Part shown: in pieces, positions 13,089 through 13,718 of the stretch | How the letters are laid out: every line of letters begins with the position of its first letter | How positions within the stretch are numbered: position 1 is the stretch's first letter | From: Hyphomicrobiales bacterium | GTDB taxonomy: Bacteria > Pseudomonadota > Alphaproteobacteria > Rhizobiales > SZUA-8 | DNA length: 13,718 bases | Reading direction: 5' to 3' | NCBI GenBank assembly: GCA_003232175.1 | Contig: QILX01000342.1 | Coordinates: 1-13,718, forward strand | Program-made: the position numbers and the translations under genes | The notes under the pieces: model-generated | Told to the model about the DNA's origin: nothing | What the model saw: the letters and a program-made list of their open reading frames with translations, nothing else | Databases searched by the model: none

Positions 13089-13718
13089 TCACATGGCCCC
13101 AGCGCCCCAATAGTCGTCCAGTCGCCGCAGCGTTTTTGTGACCGCGACCGCCATTCCGCCAATCACAAGCCCTGCATGTATCACATTAGCACGGCCTAAG
13201 GCCAAACTCATTTGATCACTGGTAAACCCCGAAAATAGTGGCGGGGCTGGATCACCACCGGCACGGCGTCCGGCAAGAAGCTTGGTCAGGCTACCGTCGG
13301 CGCCATCTGAGGCGAACAACACCAGCCCAAAGGACCGCGATCTCAGGCCGGCATCAACTTTCGAAAATCCGGTCTCCACTCTCCCCTGACCGCCCGCCAT
13401 GCCAAGGGCATTCAGGGCGCTTGTTTCAAGCAGGGCGCCAACGGTCCTGTCAAGATCCGGCGTGGTTTTGCGGTCGGTTTTCAACGCTCTGGAGAAATGA
13501 CCTTTGCGTGTTGCTTCGCGCACGGTAACGGCATTTGCCTTTACCCAGGCCCCGCGCCCCGGCAACCGTCCCTTGATGTCCGGCACCACGCCCTGTGGAC
13601 CGGCGACAAACCGAACCAGTTCAGCGGTGTCAAAGGTCTGTCGTAAGACAATACAGCGTCGCCTGTGGCCCGTAGTGCTGTTTCGGCCCTTAGCGTCGAT
13701 GTTGTCGAATTCAGATTC
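13089..13718 (-). CDS. ylxR: YlxR (DUF448) RNA-binding protein with C-terminal L7Ae-like domain, start outside window
   Basis: The frame is open to the right edge, so 209 residues are visible and the start codon is missing. The N-terminal part shows the YlxR fold: RRRCIVLRQTF (fragment residues 19-29), AELVRFVAGPQG (32-43), VVPDIKGRLPGRGAWV (44-59), with the PGRGAW signature. A GTG at 13587-13589 could be taken as a start but would cut this domain in half, so the true start is upstream. After about residue 120 the pattern KVDAGLRSRSFGLVLFASDGADG, then FTSDQMSLALGRANVIHAGL, matches the L7Ae/L30e-like domain often fused to YlxR in alphaproteobacteria. In Firmicutes, YlxR (RnpM) binds the RNase P RNA; the role here is inferred to be RNA binding. 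It lies upstream of infB in the nusA-infB operon. Confidence 0.88.
   Translation of the reverse strand, partial: ESEFDNIDAKGRNSTTGHRRRCIVLRQTFDTAELVRFVAGPQGVVPDIKGRLPGRGAWVKANAVTVREATRKGHFSRALKTDRKTTPDLDRTVGALLETSALNALGMAGGQGRVETGFSKVDAGLRSRSFGLVLFASDGADGSLTKLLAGRRAGGDPAPPLFSGFTSDQMSLALGRANVIHAGLVIGGMAVAVTKTLRRLDDYWGAGAM

Noticed and set aside
1..13718. CRISPR, mobile elements, phage genes, toxin-antitoxin or defence islands
   Set aside because: No repeat arrays, transposase-like products or terminal inverted repeats were seen; every long gene is a recognised housekeeping or regulatory family with alphaproteobacterial character.

Overview
The window reads as ordinary chromosomal DNA of an alphaproteobacterium. 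The indicators are an Irr-type Fur regulator divergent from fabA-fabB-fabI, an alphaproteobacterial-style IF-2 with a long charged N-terminal extension, a YlxR protein that appears fused to an L7Ae-like domain, and a YjbE-type TerC protein. A Rhodospirillales-like lineage is my guess; the sequence does not settle the order. No insertion sequence, phage gene, CRISPR array, tRNA or rRNA was seen, and base composition and codon use look even throughout.

Left part (1-2732): the 3' end of a MoeB/ThiF-family adenylyltransferase meets, tail to tail, a D-2-hydroxyacid dehydrogenase of the glyoxylate/hydroxypyruvate reductase type. Divergent from the dehydrogenase is a small exported or membrane-anchored protein with two SH3-like repeats. 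It converges on irr, an iron/haem-responsive regulator.

Middle part (2733-6419, + strand): fabA, fabB and fabI encode the anaerobic route to unsaturated fatty acids plus the enoyl-ACP reductase. A six-span YjbE/TerC-family membrane protein follows. The irr-fabA spacer and the fabA-fabB gap hold candidate regulatory structures: a palindrome over a possible irr -35 box, alternative hairpins just before the fabA ribosome binding site, and a nested hairpin between fabA and fabB.

Right part (6420-13718, - strand): the classical translation/RNA-decay operon is read leftwards as ylxR (start beyond the window), infB, rbfA, truB, rpsO, pnp. It ends at a strong intrinsic terminator at about 6418-6450 that also sits directly behind the TerC-family gene, so it can serve both strands. 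rimP and nusA would be expected just past the right edge.

I found no convincing evidence of a new multi-gene system. The observations worth checking are small: a MoeB-like enzyme lacking the usual zinc cysteines, leader hairpins at fabA, fabB, rpsO and rbfA, a possible irr autoregulatory site, and non-E. coli residues at inhibitor-related positions in FabI.
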